From Pterobdella sp. o SKG-2022 (lineage: Eukaryota > Annelida > Clitellata > Hirudinida > Piscicolidae), in contig OZ038323.1 of NCBI GenBank assembly GCA_964035795.1, positions 5,938,217-6,002,216 of the forward strand: 64,000 bases of DNA, given 5' to 3'. How positions within the stretch are numbered: the stretch's first letter is position 1; every line of letters begins with the position of its first letter. The notes beneath the pieces were generated by a model. It had not been told where the DNA came from and did not search any database. It saw nothing but the letters and a program-made list of their open reading frames with translations. The translations under genes and the position numbers were made by a program. This document shows positions 22,808 through 39,130 of this stretch, in pieces.

Positions 22808-25800
22808 TCAAGCAACATTTATCTCGAAAGGACTTCCAGGGATGTGGTCATCGCCCCATCTGGCGAGCGTTTTGTTATTGAAATTCAAAAAACAAAATTA
22901 ACAATTAAATATTAGAAGATAAGTTAAAAAAACTGAAATGCTTGAAATTCAAAAAAAAATAATACGATTATGTATGAGTCACCTAATGACTAGCGTGTGA
23001 GGGCCTTTTTCATTGGCTGTGTAAGAGACGTTGTACAAGGTAGGCTTTATCTGATTGGTTTATAAGGATTATTTTAATCATTAGCATGTATGGATGATAA
23101 AAAGAACAAAACCTTTTTGTAGGTCAGTTCAGTGACAGGATTTCCTTTGGGTGAAAACATGCCCATGCTCAACAATGCATTACCTGAAGTTAGTTTGCAA
23201 ATCATATACAACTGTTAAAATGAGTGGAGTAACTTTGTTGGTTAATTAAAGTTGACATTGAAATATGGAAAACACTCGAGCTCTGCAACAAAACACCACC
23301 TGCCGACTTGACATCCAGTGTGAAGCTGGCAGCTCTGTTGGCATGCCCCTTCTGCAGCCCAAGTCCCTTTGCCATCACTCTCTCTGCTTCTCCCTGGAAC
23401 TTCTTGCCTTTTGCTACTCCTGCGTCAAAATTGAATCAAAAACTATATTATTTGTTTGACTTTTAGTTGCAATTATTTAAAGGGTTTTAGCACAAAACTC
23501 AAACCTGGCTTTTTTTCTACCGTTTCCACAGTAAGTGTGGAGGTTTCTGTGATGTCGGAAGCCTTACCATCTCCTGGAAATTCAAAAAACTTTTTTAAAT
23601 AACAGGCGTTAAAGCAACTACCACCATGAACCCACCAGTAATTTCAGCTCTGAAGGGGGCTCCAGCGATAGTGACGTTGCAGAATTTAACCATGATCATG
23701 TAGATGCCTGGAGCAACGGGAGTATAAGTGAAGGCGTAGCCTTCATCTACCTCGTTGCATACCAGTGCCACCTGTAAATTGTTTCAAATTCAAAAACCGA
23801 AAGTTATATCAAAATTCAGTTTGTTTTTTGAATTTCCAGTAATGAACTTGTGCAACCTTAGAGGGCCCATCAACTTGAACCACCAAAGCTCCCGCTCCAG
23901 CATTTGCTGTCACTATAGTAAACTTAGTGGGTTTGCCTGTATGTGTGTTTATGTGTATGGGCATATGTTCCTAGCTGCGAATGTATATTTAAGAAAGCTT
24001 CAAACACAGCCCCTTATAACCTGTGACAGCCTTCTCAAGCCCAGGTCCATTGGCGATGACAAGGGCAGGGTCCAAGGATTGTTTGCCCACAAGAAAAGGG
24101 AGAGGTGAACCTGTGGGGAAATAGTGGTTGTGGTGAAGTAGTGTTATTGTGTTGGGATGGTGCAGTTTTAGCTGGTGATTTTTGTGGGATGGTGGTTGGT
24201 GGTATTGTTGTGGAATGTTGGATAATGCACGAATTGATAGTTTAAGGTGGGTAGTTGATGTCATAGTGGTGTTATGACTGGAAAAGTTAAAAATGTATCA
24301 GAGACAGAACCACGACATACCGGGAACATGTGCTTCGTTCAGCTTGACATCAACGTAAAAGACACCATTTTCTTTTGGAGTGAACCTTTGTTGTGTTAGA
24401 AAATATCAAGAATACTTTTTAAGGAAATAGTTTAACTTAGAAAAATTTTTTGAACGCACCAATAGCCTTGAACCTTATCAATCAAATGATAACATTTTAG
24501 TATGCTATATTGTATCAAAGCATATTCTGTTTTTATAAGTACCATTAATATTGATAGTATTAATACAAGAATTATGCTCATAATTTTCCTCAAGCTGAAG
24601 TAAAAATTGAAAAACGATAAAAAACCTTGTTAAAATTGTTATATTTGAAAAAACTTACATTCCATTACATTGCATTTAAAAACTACTGAAATTAATGCAA
24701 CTATAATCGTGCTTGTAATCAATTTGATTTAAAACACTAAGTATTAATCTTTTTAGAAATACTGAAGCTTTTAGTTAACACTGTAAAATTTTCAATTCGT
24801 GAAGATTCAGTCTTCATTAACCTTACACTCATCACCACCCACCTCAATGCAAACTTATCCTCGTCCAACTCAGTCACGTAAACATCCTCAACATTGCCTG
24901 TTGTGGTGGTCAAGAAGTTAAATATGTCACTCACATTGTGGAACACCAGAATACGGCATTATAACTATATACAAACGCATCTTCAGAGATGGGAAATAAG
25001 CGATATATAAATTTGTTTTCTTATCTTGAACAAGACGCAACAATATTAAATCGATTATGTGGTAGAAAAAAGCTTATCAAAACCTATAAAAAAATAGAAA
25101 TTCTGTTAATTTTCGGTCAGCGTAGTGTAAAAGATTGAAAAGTTCAAATCAGCTAGACTTCTACTCACCAGAGGGCGTGTGAACGTGGGACTTGATGGTT
25201 CCAATGGCACCGTTCAAGGCACACTGGAAGGTCAGAGGCTTGTTTACCTGTGGGTAGTTGTAGTAGTACTGGTTATAATTATAAGAGAAAAATGATGATG
25301 AGCTGAATTATCACAAATTATACTGAAAATAACACTGAAATATAAAAAATTATTTAAAAATTTAAAATAAAAAACGGCAAAAATCATAAAACCCTGAAAA
25401 CAATAAAAATAACCAAAACAATAACAATAAAAACAAAAAAACCCACATCAATTCCACGGTCCCTGATGGAGATGAAAGACACCTTCTTAGCATCCCTGCT
25501 CAGAGGCAGTACCCTCACCATGGCGGGAGATTCAGGCACGTGCTCATCATTGAACTTCACGTGCACTCCATAATCACCTGATGATGGTGATGAGGGTAGT
25601 GATGATGATGATGGTAATGATGGTGGTGATAAAGGGGGTGAAAAAAGTTGTGAAAAAATAATAATACTGATAGTGATAAAAAAGTTACAATGAAACAATA
25701 TAATAATATTAGGAATAATAATGATGAAAATTGTAGCAAAATTAATAAACGAAAAACTCAATGAAAAAATTTAAGAGATAAATATTTTAATAAACACCTT

Positions 25801-28800
25801 CTTTGCTGACGGTGTAGCAGACGTTCAGATACCCTGTTCCTTTGTCTACAACCTGGAGTCCAAAGTAGTCATATCCTCACTAACACAACATGCCATCAAT
25901 ACTGATACATCACACAAACATTATCATATATCCAACAATGAACCAATCACAAAACAGAAAATAATAAAAAATTATACAAGCAAACAACAACACAAAATAA
26001 TACAAAACAACACACACCAACAAACCTTGATGTTGGCCTTGGAAGGTCCTTCAACAGCTATACTGATGTTTCCCGCTCCTCCTTCCCTATAGTACACGTT
26101 GAACTCGTCTGTGTGTGTGTGTATGTGTTTTTTGGGTATCTGTGTGTTTTGTGTGGTTAAATTTATGAATAGATGAATACAACATATTACTGTGTATACG
26201 TACTTTTACGGAATCATTACCAATTATCGCCATATCTTATGTTCTATCTTTAAGACCACATATTAAGACCCATTGTAGCACAAACTAACTTTTACTGTCT
26301 ACTTCTCCTTGCTCCACTCCAGGACCTCCAAACTCAATGCGGTGGGTTCCTCCGGTGGGGGCTTTTCCTACTGTGAACTGGAAGGGACTGCCTGTGATGG
26401 TGTGGTAGTGTTGTGGGAGGGATGGAGTAGTGGTGGTGTAATAAGGTGGATGTGGAAAAGTGGTATTAAGGTAGTGTTCCCAAATTATTTTGAAAAGTAT
26501 TTGAAAAACTCCATGGTTATAAGCACCCAGTGTTAACAACAACAACAAAAATTCACCAGCAAAGTGAAGGCCTTTGTATTTAAGACTAATGTTGTTGACA
26601 CCATCTTCTTGAGGCTTGAACTTCAAGGAGCACAATGAATCTCCCATTCCTCTGATTTCACACAGCTCTGTCTTACCACTGGGCGACGTGATGGTTGCTT
26701 CCATGTCTAGAGGGTCTGTGCCTGAAATGAAGGAGGTTGGGGGTGTTGAAGTAAAATGGGCATTGAGAAATTGAGATGGTGTTGGAATGGTATGTTGGAA
26801 TAGTGGTGAAGTTTACTAGCGTAGTTCAGTGTGGTGTAAGAAGGAGAGAAGTTGATTATAACTTGAAATAATAGCTTTGTGAGGTGCAATGAGATGAAAT
26901 GTGGTGTGGTTTTCCTTTTTTTAATTATTCTATTATAATCTTTTTATTATTTTCACAAACTTTAAGAGCTTTACAATAATCAAAATTGATTTGAATTTCA
27001 GTTAATGCTTAAATGTTGTTTACCAGGAACAAGCAGTTCCAAATGACAGTCAGCATTCTTCTCTGCTATCTGCAATAATTTGGTGACGATCATAATAAAA
27101 AAGGAATAACAAAAAATAATTAGTAAAAAAATAAGAAAACTAATTACATTGATGAAGCTAAAAAATTGAAACAAAAAACAAAAAGCATTTTTAAATAAAA
27201 CCAAAAAACAGAAAAAAACTCAGAAACTTCACCTCGACAGCTTTCACTGCAGCCACAACAGTCTCCCTCACTCTCCCAGATGGTTGTCCTCCCACACTTA
27301 CAATGTGAGGTGATCCTGGATGTGTTTGTTTGTGTGGTGATGATGTGTGTTGAAGAGATATGATAATGATGATGTAGTTGTGTTATGGGGGTGTTGTGTT
27401 ATGGTAGATAAAACACTCCCACAAACACCTAAAACAACAAACACACAATGAAACAATAAAAAAAGCAAAAAAGAGGTATATATAAAAACATACAAAAAAA
27501 AAACATGGAACTCATACACAAAAATACAGTCTTTCATGCTTAAATCGTATTCCAACAAATGAAGAGTGCATGAGCTATGCTAATTACTAAGGTTTTTGTA
27601 AGGATCATTGTATGAGGCTGTTTAACAAACCTTTTTTTTTTATCAATTTTCAGAGATTTCAGTAAAAAAATTTATTTTATAATTAGGAAGTTTTTTTTTT
27701 AAACCTTCCCGCTATATATCAAAATAACATTTCAGCTGAAAATTTAGCACGATATACACACAAAGAAACACACCGACAACGTGATCGTCTCCGAATTTGA
27801 TGTTGAGCATGTAGACTCCAGGCTCGTGGGGCTTGTACTTTAGCAATTGCACTGTTTCAGAGGAGGCCTCCAACTCGATGTCACTGCGGTGACCACCCTC
27901 AATTGAGATGGCCAATGATCCGTATCCTTGCGGTGATATGGGGGTTTTAAAGTTTGTGAGTTTTGGGAAATCACTGGTTAGGTTCTTTTGGTAAATTGGT
28001 GATGCGGTATTTTGAAGAGTTGAAATTTACTTTTTATTGAGTCTGAATATTAATAAAAAACTAAAATAAAAAAAGATCTCAAAACACTGTAACTTTTCAA
28101 AAAGCAACACAAGCCACCTGCCTGGGAGATGTCGATCTGAACCTCATTCCATGTGTTGGCTGTGGCTGAAGAGACTGCTCCATGCAATTTTACCTAGGGG
28201 CAGGAAAAACATGAAAAATGTAAGAATATTAAAAAACAGTTTAGCGAAAGCAGTAAAATAAAAGAAGTGAAGCAAAACATAAAACTGAGAAAAACTGACA
28301 GAAGCCAGCTCAGCTCAAAAATTATATTATCTCACTAACAAACCCCCAGTACATCAACGCTATAACCATTTGCATACCAAAAATACTTCAATCCCTCTAC
28401 AAAATCTCACATTCTCTCTTCTTCCCCACTAATCCAAAATGACCTCCTTTCATACCTCCACCACTTTCTAAAAATTCTCATCATTTCGACCCCAGCATCA
28501 CCAACATCCACCCAAAAACCATCAAACCCTCCAACAAACCTTGGTGGCAGAGCACACATGCTGATCATTTACAGAAATGTTGAATGGACTTCCCTTGATT
28601 GGCTTACCCTCTTGAACCACATCCACCCTGTATGTTCCCTTGGTCTTTGGCTGGAACGAGGCAATAGCTGTTTGTTTTGATGGTATAATATTGTAAGTTG
28701 TGATGGTTGTTATAAGCGGGTTGTGATGGTTGTTATAAGCGGGTTGTGATGGTTTTTATAAGCGGGTTGTGATGGTTATTATAAACAGGTTGTGATGGTG

Positions 28801-30713
28801 ATCATGGAAATGGTTGACAGGGATACAATTTGTGGAATTATAATGATAACATGCTCAAGTTTTTTAAAAAGTAGTTCGAGATGATGAAGTTGATAGAAAT
28901 TTTCAAACAGAATTTCTGTAATGATGTTTTATCATATAGCCATCATATTATGATATCTTTGCAACAGTATTGATGTAGGAAGCAAATATATCAAGGCACC
29001 TAGTTTGTTGTCGACCTTCTTCAACAAACACAAGTCTGAACTTCCACATGGACCTGTGAGGAATGTTGATGATGGATTAGATGAAGTCAATACCACAGCA
29101 AATAGTAAAGATGTTAACGTTTTATGGTATTGCCGAAAATTTCAGCTTGCTTTTTTAACAACTGTACTTAAATTTCTCAATTTTGATGTGTTGTTAAAAA
29201 ATTAATATAAGAAACCCATAAAATTTAGAAAAAAAAACTTACCAAAACAAACAGAAAACCCATAAAAAATACAAAAAAACAATCACACACACACCCACAT
29301 ACACACCTTTAATAGTAGCAACAGTATTGCTCAAGTCAACATTGTCAACTGCCAACACATACACTGAAGATGCTGGAGACGAGGCTTGAGATCTCTTCCT
29401 GCCCTCCCCTGTGAACAATTAAGTAGTTTTCCAACATCAACTATCATTAATGTCATTTATGTGGTGTGCTTATAAAAAACGTCTTAGAAAAAAATTATTG
29501 CTTGGTAATGAATTAGGATAATGCTGAAATATCGAAAATTTTAGTTGAATAGAATTTGTTTTAGAGGTTTTTTCAAGAAAATTCTCATAAATCAAAAAAC
29601 ACATTATGATTGATTCAAAATTACTAGGAACATACAATGTCTTGAAAACTATAGTTTGAAAATAAATTTATCAAAAATTTTTTTAATTTTGAGTGTTTCC
29701 AAATAGAAAAACTTATAAGATAGTACAGACATTCATTAAAATAAGCACACACACTTTTCCATACATCCAAATCTCCACGAACCCAAGTCTTTCTACCCAC
29801 CAACTCACTCACCTGACAACTTGGCAGCGAAAGGGGAACCATGGATAGGCTTTCCCTTGTATTTGATGTGCACGTTGTACTCTCCAGGGTTGAAGGCCAG
29901 GTACTCGTACCTCACTGCACCGTGCAAGTCCTCTTTCTTTACTATGTCTACATGACCTGGTCCATCTATCTTGACGTCAATGTCGCCTATGTGGAGGTTT
30001 TGGTGGAATTGAAAAGGTTGTGTTGGCCAGGTTAGTTGGGGTGGTTCTGGTGAAAGTGGCTGGAAGGGTATTGGTGGAGAGGTGGTAGTAATTGTAGCAT
30101 TGGTGTTTGTGGTCTTATATTATTCAAAAATAATATCTTTTTTACTTTTCATCTCCATTTGTATTAAAAAACATCCCAAATAATAAATAAACCTCATAAA
30201 ACTAAAAGATGAACCAACTAGATGCTCCGGTGACATAGAAGTGTAGGTTCTCTCCACTCTTGCCCTGGTTCAGACCCCCTCCGTAAGCCGTGACGTAGTG
30301 GTTGTTTCCCTGAGCATCGACGTTCAAACGGATTGGGATGCCTATTATTATTGTTGTTAGTATTATTTTTATTGTTATTGTTTTAAAAACTTGAATGGTG
30401 TTGTTGTTGTTATTATCTAATCAAATACTGAATAATGTAAGCTTCAAGATAACATTTTTCTTTACTGTTTCAAAATTTTAATTCTTACATTGTTATAACT
30501 AATATTTGTTTTTAGTAACGTTCTGATTCATTCCAAAATACTCACGGTTACCATCAAATACAAAGCTAACAAAAATGATCATAAGTTCAATTACATGTTA
30601 ATGATGAACTTACTAGTAACATTCTTCTCATTGTAGGAAACGTTCACTTCGTGCACTCCAGCATTTTGAGGACTGTAAGAAACGGTGACTGAACCGTCTG
30701 AGTTTGGGTGCAC
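22808..30713 (-). CDS. FLN: Filamin, C-terminal 800 codons (25 exons)
   Basis: Filamins crosslink actin and anchor membrane proteins through chains of Ig-like repeats. Twenty-five minus-strand exons from 30713-30614 to 22859-22808 join in phase to 800 codons with TGA at 22810-22808. Typical repeat signatures recur: SYSPQNAGVHEVNV, YLAFNPGEYNVHIKYKG with GSPFAAKL, FKPQEDGVNNISLKYKG, GSPFQFTVGK, YTPVAPGIYMIMVKF, AGAGALVVQVDGPSK. Two repeat-free linkers look like the vertebrate hinges: exon 29408-29307 (GEGRKRSQASSPASS) and 23573-23505. The last repeat (MAKGLGLQKG, then WGDDHIPGSPFEINVA) corresponds to the dimerisation repeat. Introns range from 70 nt to about 0.8 kb. The 5' exon starts with an acceptor, so the actin-binding CH domains and earlier repeats lie upstream, beyond the LINE block or outside the window. 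Confidence 0.95.
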
Positions 30714-30961
30714 CTGAGTGGTTGTTTGGTTTTGTTGGGGTTTGATGCTGTTATTGTTTGGTCTTGTTGTGGCTTGATGTTTTTGTGGTTTGATGTTGTT
30801 GTTTAATGAATTTGTTTTATTATCTTATCATTAAATAACTTTTATAACATATTGTTGTTGTTCAAAGTTGTGTTTCAAAAATGTTTCTTATTGTAGAAAG
30901 AAAGCCTTAAAGCACAAAAAAAACACAAAAAAAAGATTTATGCATCATGGCAAATAACTTG

Positions 30962-31040
30962 GAAGTTTTTCGTTGAAACATTCTACATTATTAAGTAGTA
31001 ATGTAACTTTTTGACGTGAGATTATCTTACGAAAAGCTTT
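30962..31040. mobile_element. Foldback element, degenerate
   Basis: GAAGTTTTTCGTTGAAAC and the inverted TTACGAAAAGCTTTG enclose about 45 bp. Same motif as the other foldback elements; located upstream of the filamin exon at 30713, in a filamin intron if the gene continues. Confidence 0.45.
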
Positions 31041-31321
31041 GCGGTTGTCTTAGTTGATGGATTTTGTGTTTGTCTACTAGAGTTGTTGGTAACTTCTTAT
31101 TTTTGTTGTTGTGTGTTGTTTTTAAATGTTGCAAAGTGTTGTTGCATATTGTTGTTGTTTTTGGAATTGATGTGGTCTTTTGTGTAGTTTAAAAACCAAA
31201 AAGCCTTGAATAAAAATTATTAAAGCCATATTTCTATGAAATATATGATTAAAATATTTAATTTAATTAATATTTTTCCTCATTATTATAGTTGGTTTAG
31301 CAAATAACATTGGAATAAAAC

Positions 31322-31354
31322 CTTTGTCAGTTGGGCTGGTGATACCATGTTTAT
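31322..31354 (-). CDS. Possible further filamin exon
   Basis: A 33-nt segment between a CAG acceptor and a GTTTTA donor reads INMVSPAQLTK in phase with the exon at 30713, giving the repeat-like order SP...HPNSDGSVTVSY. The fit is good but the exon is very short, and an overlapping frame is also open. Confidence 0.35.
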
Positions 31355-34440
<3,086 letters not shown>

Positions 34441-34544
34441 GCCCGTAATGAATGAATAGCATCGAACTCTACTACCCTAGGGTCTTTGTAAGACTCCGGT
34501 AGTAGTTTAAATCCCAGTATGTATACTGTGTTAAAAAAATAATA

Positions 34545-34561
34545 ACAACAACAACAATAAC

Positions 34562-34645
<84 letters not shown>
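34545..34645. repeat. (AAC/AAT)n tail of the LINE
   Basis: AACAACAACAATAAC grades into pure (AAT)n immediately after the 3' end of the LINE, and is either the retrotransposon tail or its expansion. Confidence 0.85.
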
Positions 34646-34647
<2 letters not shown>

Positions 34648-37600
34648 TTTCTATACAATAACTTTAAAAAATAATACATAAAAGTAAACCTAAAAGTTAT
34701 TGTACACAAAAATATGCAAGTCACGTAAATGAAAAATATTGTTCAACCTCTAAAATATACGATAACTCGAATAAAAACAGCATTAATACCTAAATTAATA
34801 TATAGCTATAGATAACTATGTCTTCACCATCAATGTAGGATGGTGTGTAGTTATATAGAACTAAATGATTCTATATGTTATAACAGTGATGGTCTGGGAG
34901 CATCAAAGCAATCCATGATAAGACTCAAACTCATGATGGAAAATGCTTGCTCAAAAAAAAATAGTTTTTTTTGAAATGTGGTTCAATGATGAAAGGCAAT
35001 TGATACAAAAATAATTAACACTAGTGGTACGACTGCACTTATGGTTTCTCTTGAAATACATCCATCTGACCTCTCGTAATTGAACATCAAAAATCTACAA
35101 AATACATACAAAGTTCATATAACTTATGATTCATCTTCATTTAAACTCATGGCAACACCCAGTAGCCGTGGTCAACCTATAATTGAGCTAGCATAACACA
35201 CAGTATGTAACGACATCTGTTCGAGTCACATTAATTTTGAAGGTTTTTGGTTTTTTTGCTTTACTTCCATCGATGGTATGATTGTATGTACATGTGAGGT
35301 GCCTATTTGTAATTGTTGATATGTCTCATGATTTATAACTTGAATTGAATTTTTGTAAAACACATTATTTCTGCATTCTTTACATTCAATGTTGAAAATA
35401 TTAAATAGTAGCTAATGTAAAATAAAGACGAAAAGTCTCACACGATTTTATACTTTTAGCATGGTTTTAATACATGTCTTCCTAGGGTAAGCAAACTTTA
35501 CCGTGAAACTACAATAACTAACAATAACGACTTGCTAAAACAAAACAAACAAACATGGTAAAACAAAAACAAGGTTTTAAAAGTTCATCGTGTCACAAAG
35601 CTTTTTGTTTTTCAAAAGAGCTTTGTTTGATTGATCGGTCAAGTCGTAAGCTTCGTATTGTAACAACTTTCAAACCATGATCTACCCTACTATTTGTAAT
35701 TCATAACTTTTATCCAATGGAAACTTCATATTAAATTAAGTACTTTGATTGTTTAACGGTCTTTGGTTTCAGTTTGTTTGCTGCTCAAAACCATGGGTTT
35801 TTCGTTTAAATGAAAAAATAGAAGAGCTCTATGAAATCCCTTGCATATATATCACTATATTATTATTAAAAAAATACTATGGATATAATTTTTATTATTA
35901 TTATTATTATTGTTATTATTGTTATTACTGAATGAGCGAAATTTGCATATATGTGTCTCAAGCATCTCAGAACATCCTACACATCTTCAATAACTACCGG
36001 GTTTCTTTATTTTTGTTTCTTTTTTATTTTTATTTAATAAATTTATTTTATTTTTTTAATTTTTATTCTTTTATTTAGTTTAAAAATTTTTATTTATTTA
36101 TTAGCTTCCATTTTTTTTTTAAATTTTATTTTTCTTTTAATTAGTTCCCCATTTTTATGATGCCTCACAAAGTATTTCCAACGTTTTATCATAAGAGAAT
36201 TAGAGCTTTTGCTTTTCAATAAATATATCAAAAATTCCTCTACTTGGATATTTCCTTGTTGCAAAACATTTCTACTAATTATTTTTTTCTATTTTGATCA
36301 TATATCGTTTCAGTGATGTTTTTTTTAGATAATTTATAACTTTTGATTTAGTATCACATGTTCATGTCAATTATTTTTCAACTTTTGACTAAAATTTATC
36401 TGACTATATTACACAAATTATTTTTTTTCCTTTTTTATCTTTTTTATACAGTGATTTTGATAATTATTTTTTGATTGCATTATAATATTTTTCAGTTATA
36501 ACATTTCAATGACATTTTTTTTATGTTTTAATGATATTTGCTCTATGTTTAAATGATATCTGCTCACTACAAGTCTTCCATCTTTCAAGACTGACTGCTT
36601 TATACTTACAGTTTTTGCTTCCCGCGTTCATCTTTTATTTTGTTATTTAATCTATGTAGTTTTTTGAGAATGTAAGAGCTGTTGTGTATAGATAATCTTA
36701 TGATGTAGTTACAAAATGAACTTTTTTGCTAAGGCTTCATCCTAAGGCTGAATTTATCGAAAGTTATAAACTTTGAAAACCTTCTATTTTGACGAAAAAA
36801 AATACAATAAGATGTCTTTGAAAAGTTTTGAAATAGTTTTGGGTATAAAACAAATCTAAAAAAAATATACATAAAAATTGAAGAAATTTTCGAATTTTTT
36901 CTTATAAGCAAAAAGCTTTATTGAAATACATCGTTAAAGCAATCTCAACGAAACAAAAGCCTATGTGGAATGTAGTTATTTTAACCACTGCATTTATTGC
37001 TTAATAATGTCAGTTCCATAGAATACTTACAGTTAGCTTTGTTATTTTTTTCAAGTCTTTTAGCTTTTTATATTTATTATTATTTTCAAATAAATACTAA
37101 AGTAAATAATAAAAATTTAATTAGATAAAAACATTTATGGTATTAAAAAAATAAAATTCAAAAAAAAAATATTTTGATAAAAAAAATGAAATTAAATCAA
37201 TAAAAACAAACAAAATGATTAAAAACCCAATGAAACACCACTAATCAACAAGAAATGGTTATTGAAGGTTAAAGAGAAGCTTTAAATCTTACTTGGAAGC
37301 AAGAAAGTTTTGCAACAGCTCCCAATTTCCAAGCCTTATATTCTCCAGCCCTGCATCAGAATAATAAAAATAATAATAATCATAATAATAATCATAATCA
37401 TAATGATACCTAAAATCATAATATTTTAATAAAAATCATAAAAAAAAATAATAATAATATTCATAGCAAACATAACGATTATTATAACAAAAGCATGAAA
37501 GAGTTATGAAGCATAAATAACAGCAGAAAGATTATTGATGATGAAAATGGCTATGAGAATGAATATAATGAAGCGGGAAAAAATGGAAATAGAAATAGTG

Positions 37601-38036
37601 GGAACCTCGAAATATTAATAATGAAACCGACAGCAACTTCAGAAATTTTACCGATCTTGACACTGGCGATTTAAAAAAGTGAGGATATTTGTTTTGTGGA
37701 ACAACTCCATGTTTTGAAGAATTTGAAAAACTTTGTCAAAAAAGTCAAGCCATCAGTTTTGATGTATTTAAAAATAGGAACAAAGTTTTGAAAACATTAA
37801 TATCAATGAAAAATTATAAATGCTCATAAAATATCCAACAATGAAAACAGAAATAGCAAAATAATTAAAAAATAGAAACAAAAAAAAAGCGCATTTAAAA
37901 GTCTATAGTTATTATACATCGTTGCACTTAATTTTTTTATCGCCATAAACATAAAAACCACAACCTCTTCATTATCCATAAAAAACCTTAACAATCAACC
38001 TCATCCACTCACCATGGTTGTTGTTATTCAATAATT
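34646..38036. other. Gene-free, A/T-rich
   Basis: About 3.4 kb without a recognisable exon. It contains short (ATT)n near 35890, T-rich sequence at 36000-36140, and A-rich sequence with scattered AATAAT at 37360-37460. No RNA gene seen. Confidence 0.5.
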
Positions 38037-38038
38037 AG

Positions 38039-38069
<31 letters not shown>

Positions 38070-38070
38070 C

Positions 38071-38109
<39 letters not shown>

Positions 38110-38110
38110 G
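38037..38110. repeat. (ATT)n microsatellite
   Basis: About 23 ATT units with one TTC interruption, ending exactly where the LINE coding similarity begins. Confidence 0.93.
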
Positions 38111-39130
38111 TTTAACAATGCTAGTAATGAAGGGAAAACTTTATGGTTTAAAAGTGATTACCTTGCGGTTAATGCAAACAAAACTTATATTGTTTTCAAA
38201 AACATTAATACTAATTTCAATATAAATAATTTGAATTTTGTATTAGATAACAATCCTATTACTTATAAAATCACTTTTAAATACTTGGGTATAATATTTG
38301 ATAGTAATTTAAGTCTTAAACATCATATCGACTATCTAGTGAATAAACTATATAAAATAAAGAGTAAAATATATTTCTTGAAAAAGACTTCCAAACTAAA
38401 TACTAAAACTCTCTTAAACTTGTATTTCTCTCTTTTTTACCCACATATTAATTATTGTAACACTGTTTGGGCATGTAGTTATAAATCTAATATAAAAAAA
38501 TTCAAACACTACGAAACTTAACAATCAGAACTATCTTTAATTATCCATTTGATAAACATATTAATTATTAAGATTTAGAAATATTGAATATAAATAACAT
38601 AAATATATTACACACCTTAATATTTAGTTTTAAACATATAAATAATCTTCTTCCTAACTCTTTCTCTAATTTCTTTAACACTAAAACCTATAACTACAAT
38701 ATAAGAAATAATAACAATTTAATTATAGAAAAATATAGAACTTGTAAAAAAAAATTATCTTTAAGAGTAAAAGGTGCCAAATGCTGGAATCAATTACCAG
38801 ATAATCTTAAATCCATAAAATCATTAAAATTATTCAAAACCCTTGTGGCAAAAAATATTCTAAACAGCTCCAAGTTATAAATCTAGTCTGTTATTACCTT
38901 ATTTTCTATTTCATTCGATTTGAATTCTTTGTTTTGTTTTTTTTATGCCATTTCATTTACGGTACATCATTATACCCTTGTGAGGCATGTTTCATTAATT
39001 TGATTTGTTTCCATTTAAGCCATTTTCTTTTATTCTTATAAGTTGTTTTAATTAGTTTTGCTATTCATTTCACTTCAACTTTTTGAGTTTCATGCAGTTG
39101 TTTATATCAATAAAAGAATTTTGTTAAAAC
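38111..39130 (+). mobile_element. CR1/L2-like LINE 3' fragment, degenerate
   Basis: The frame from 38111 reads WFKSDYLAVNANKTYIVFK, then YKITFKYLGIIFDSNLSLKH, the conserved block after the RT catalytic site in CR1/L2/Jockey-type LINEs. The C-terminal hallmark AKCWNQLPDNLKSIKSLKLF, then FKTLV, follows at 38584-38880. Stops at 38519-38583 break the frame. The last stretch ends with AATAAA (39109) and an A-rich tail near 39130. Only the 3' end of the element is present, as is usual for incomplete target-primed insertion. Confidence 0.82.

Noticed and set aside
25384..25761. 125-codon minus-strand frame overlapping a filamin exon
   Set aside because: Only 25447-25577 is exon; the rest is intron low-complexity sequence that happens to stay open.
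37280..37355. Possible minus-strand exon (AGLENIRLGNWELLQNFLASK-like reading) followed by a GTAAG-type donor
   Set aside because: No domain recognised and no compatible neighbouring exon; did not match filamin CH domains.
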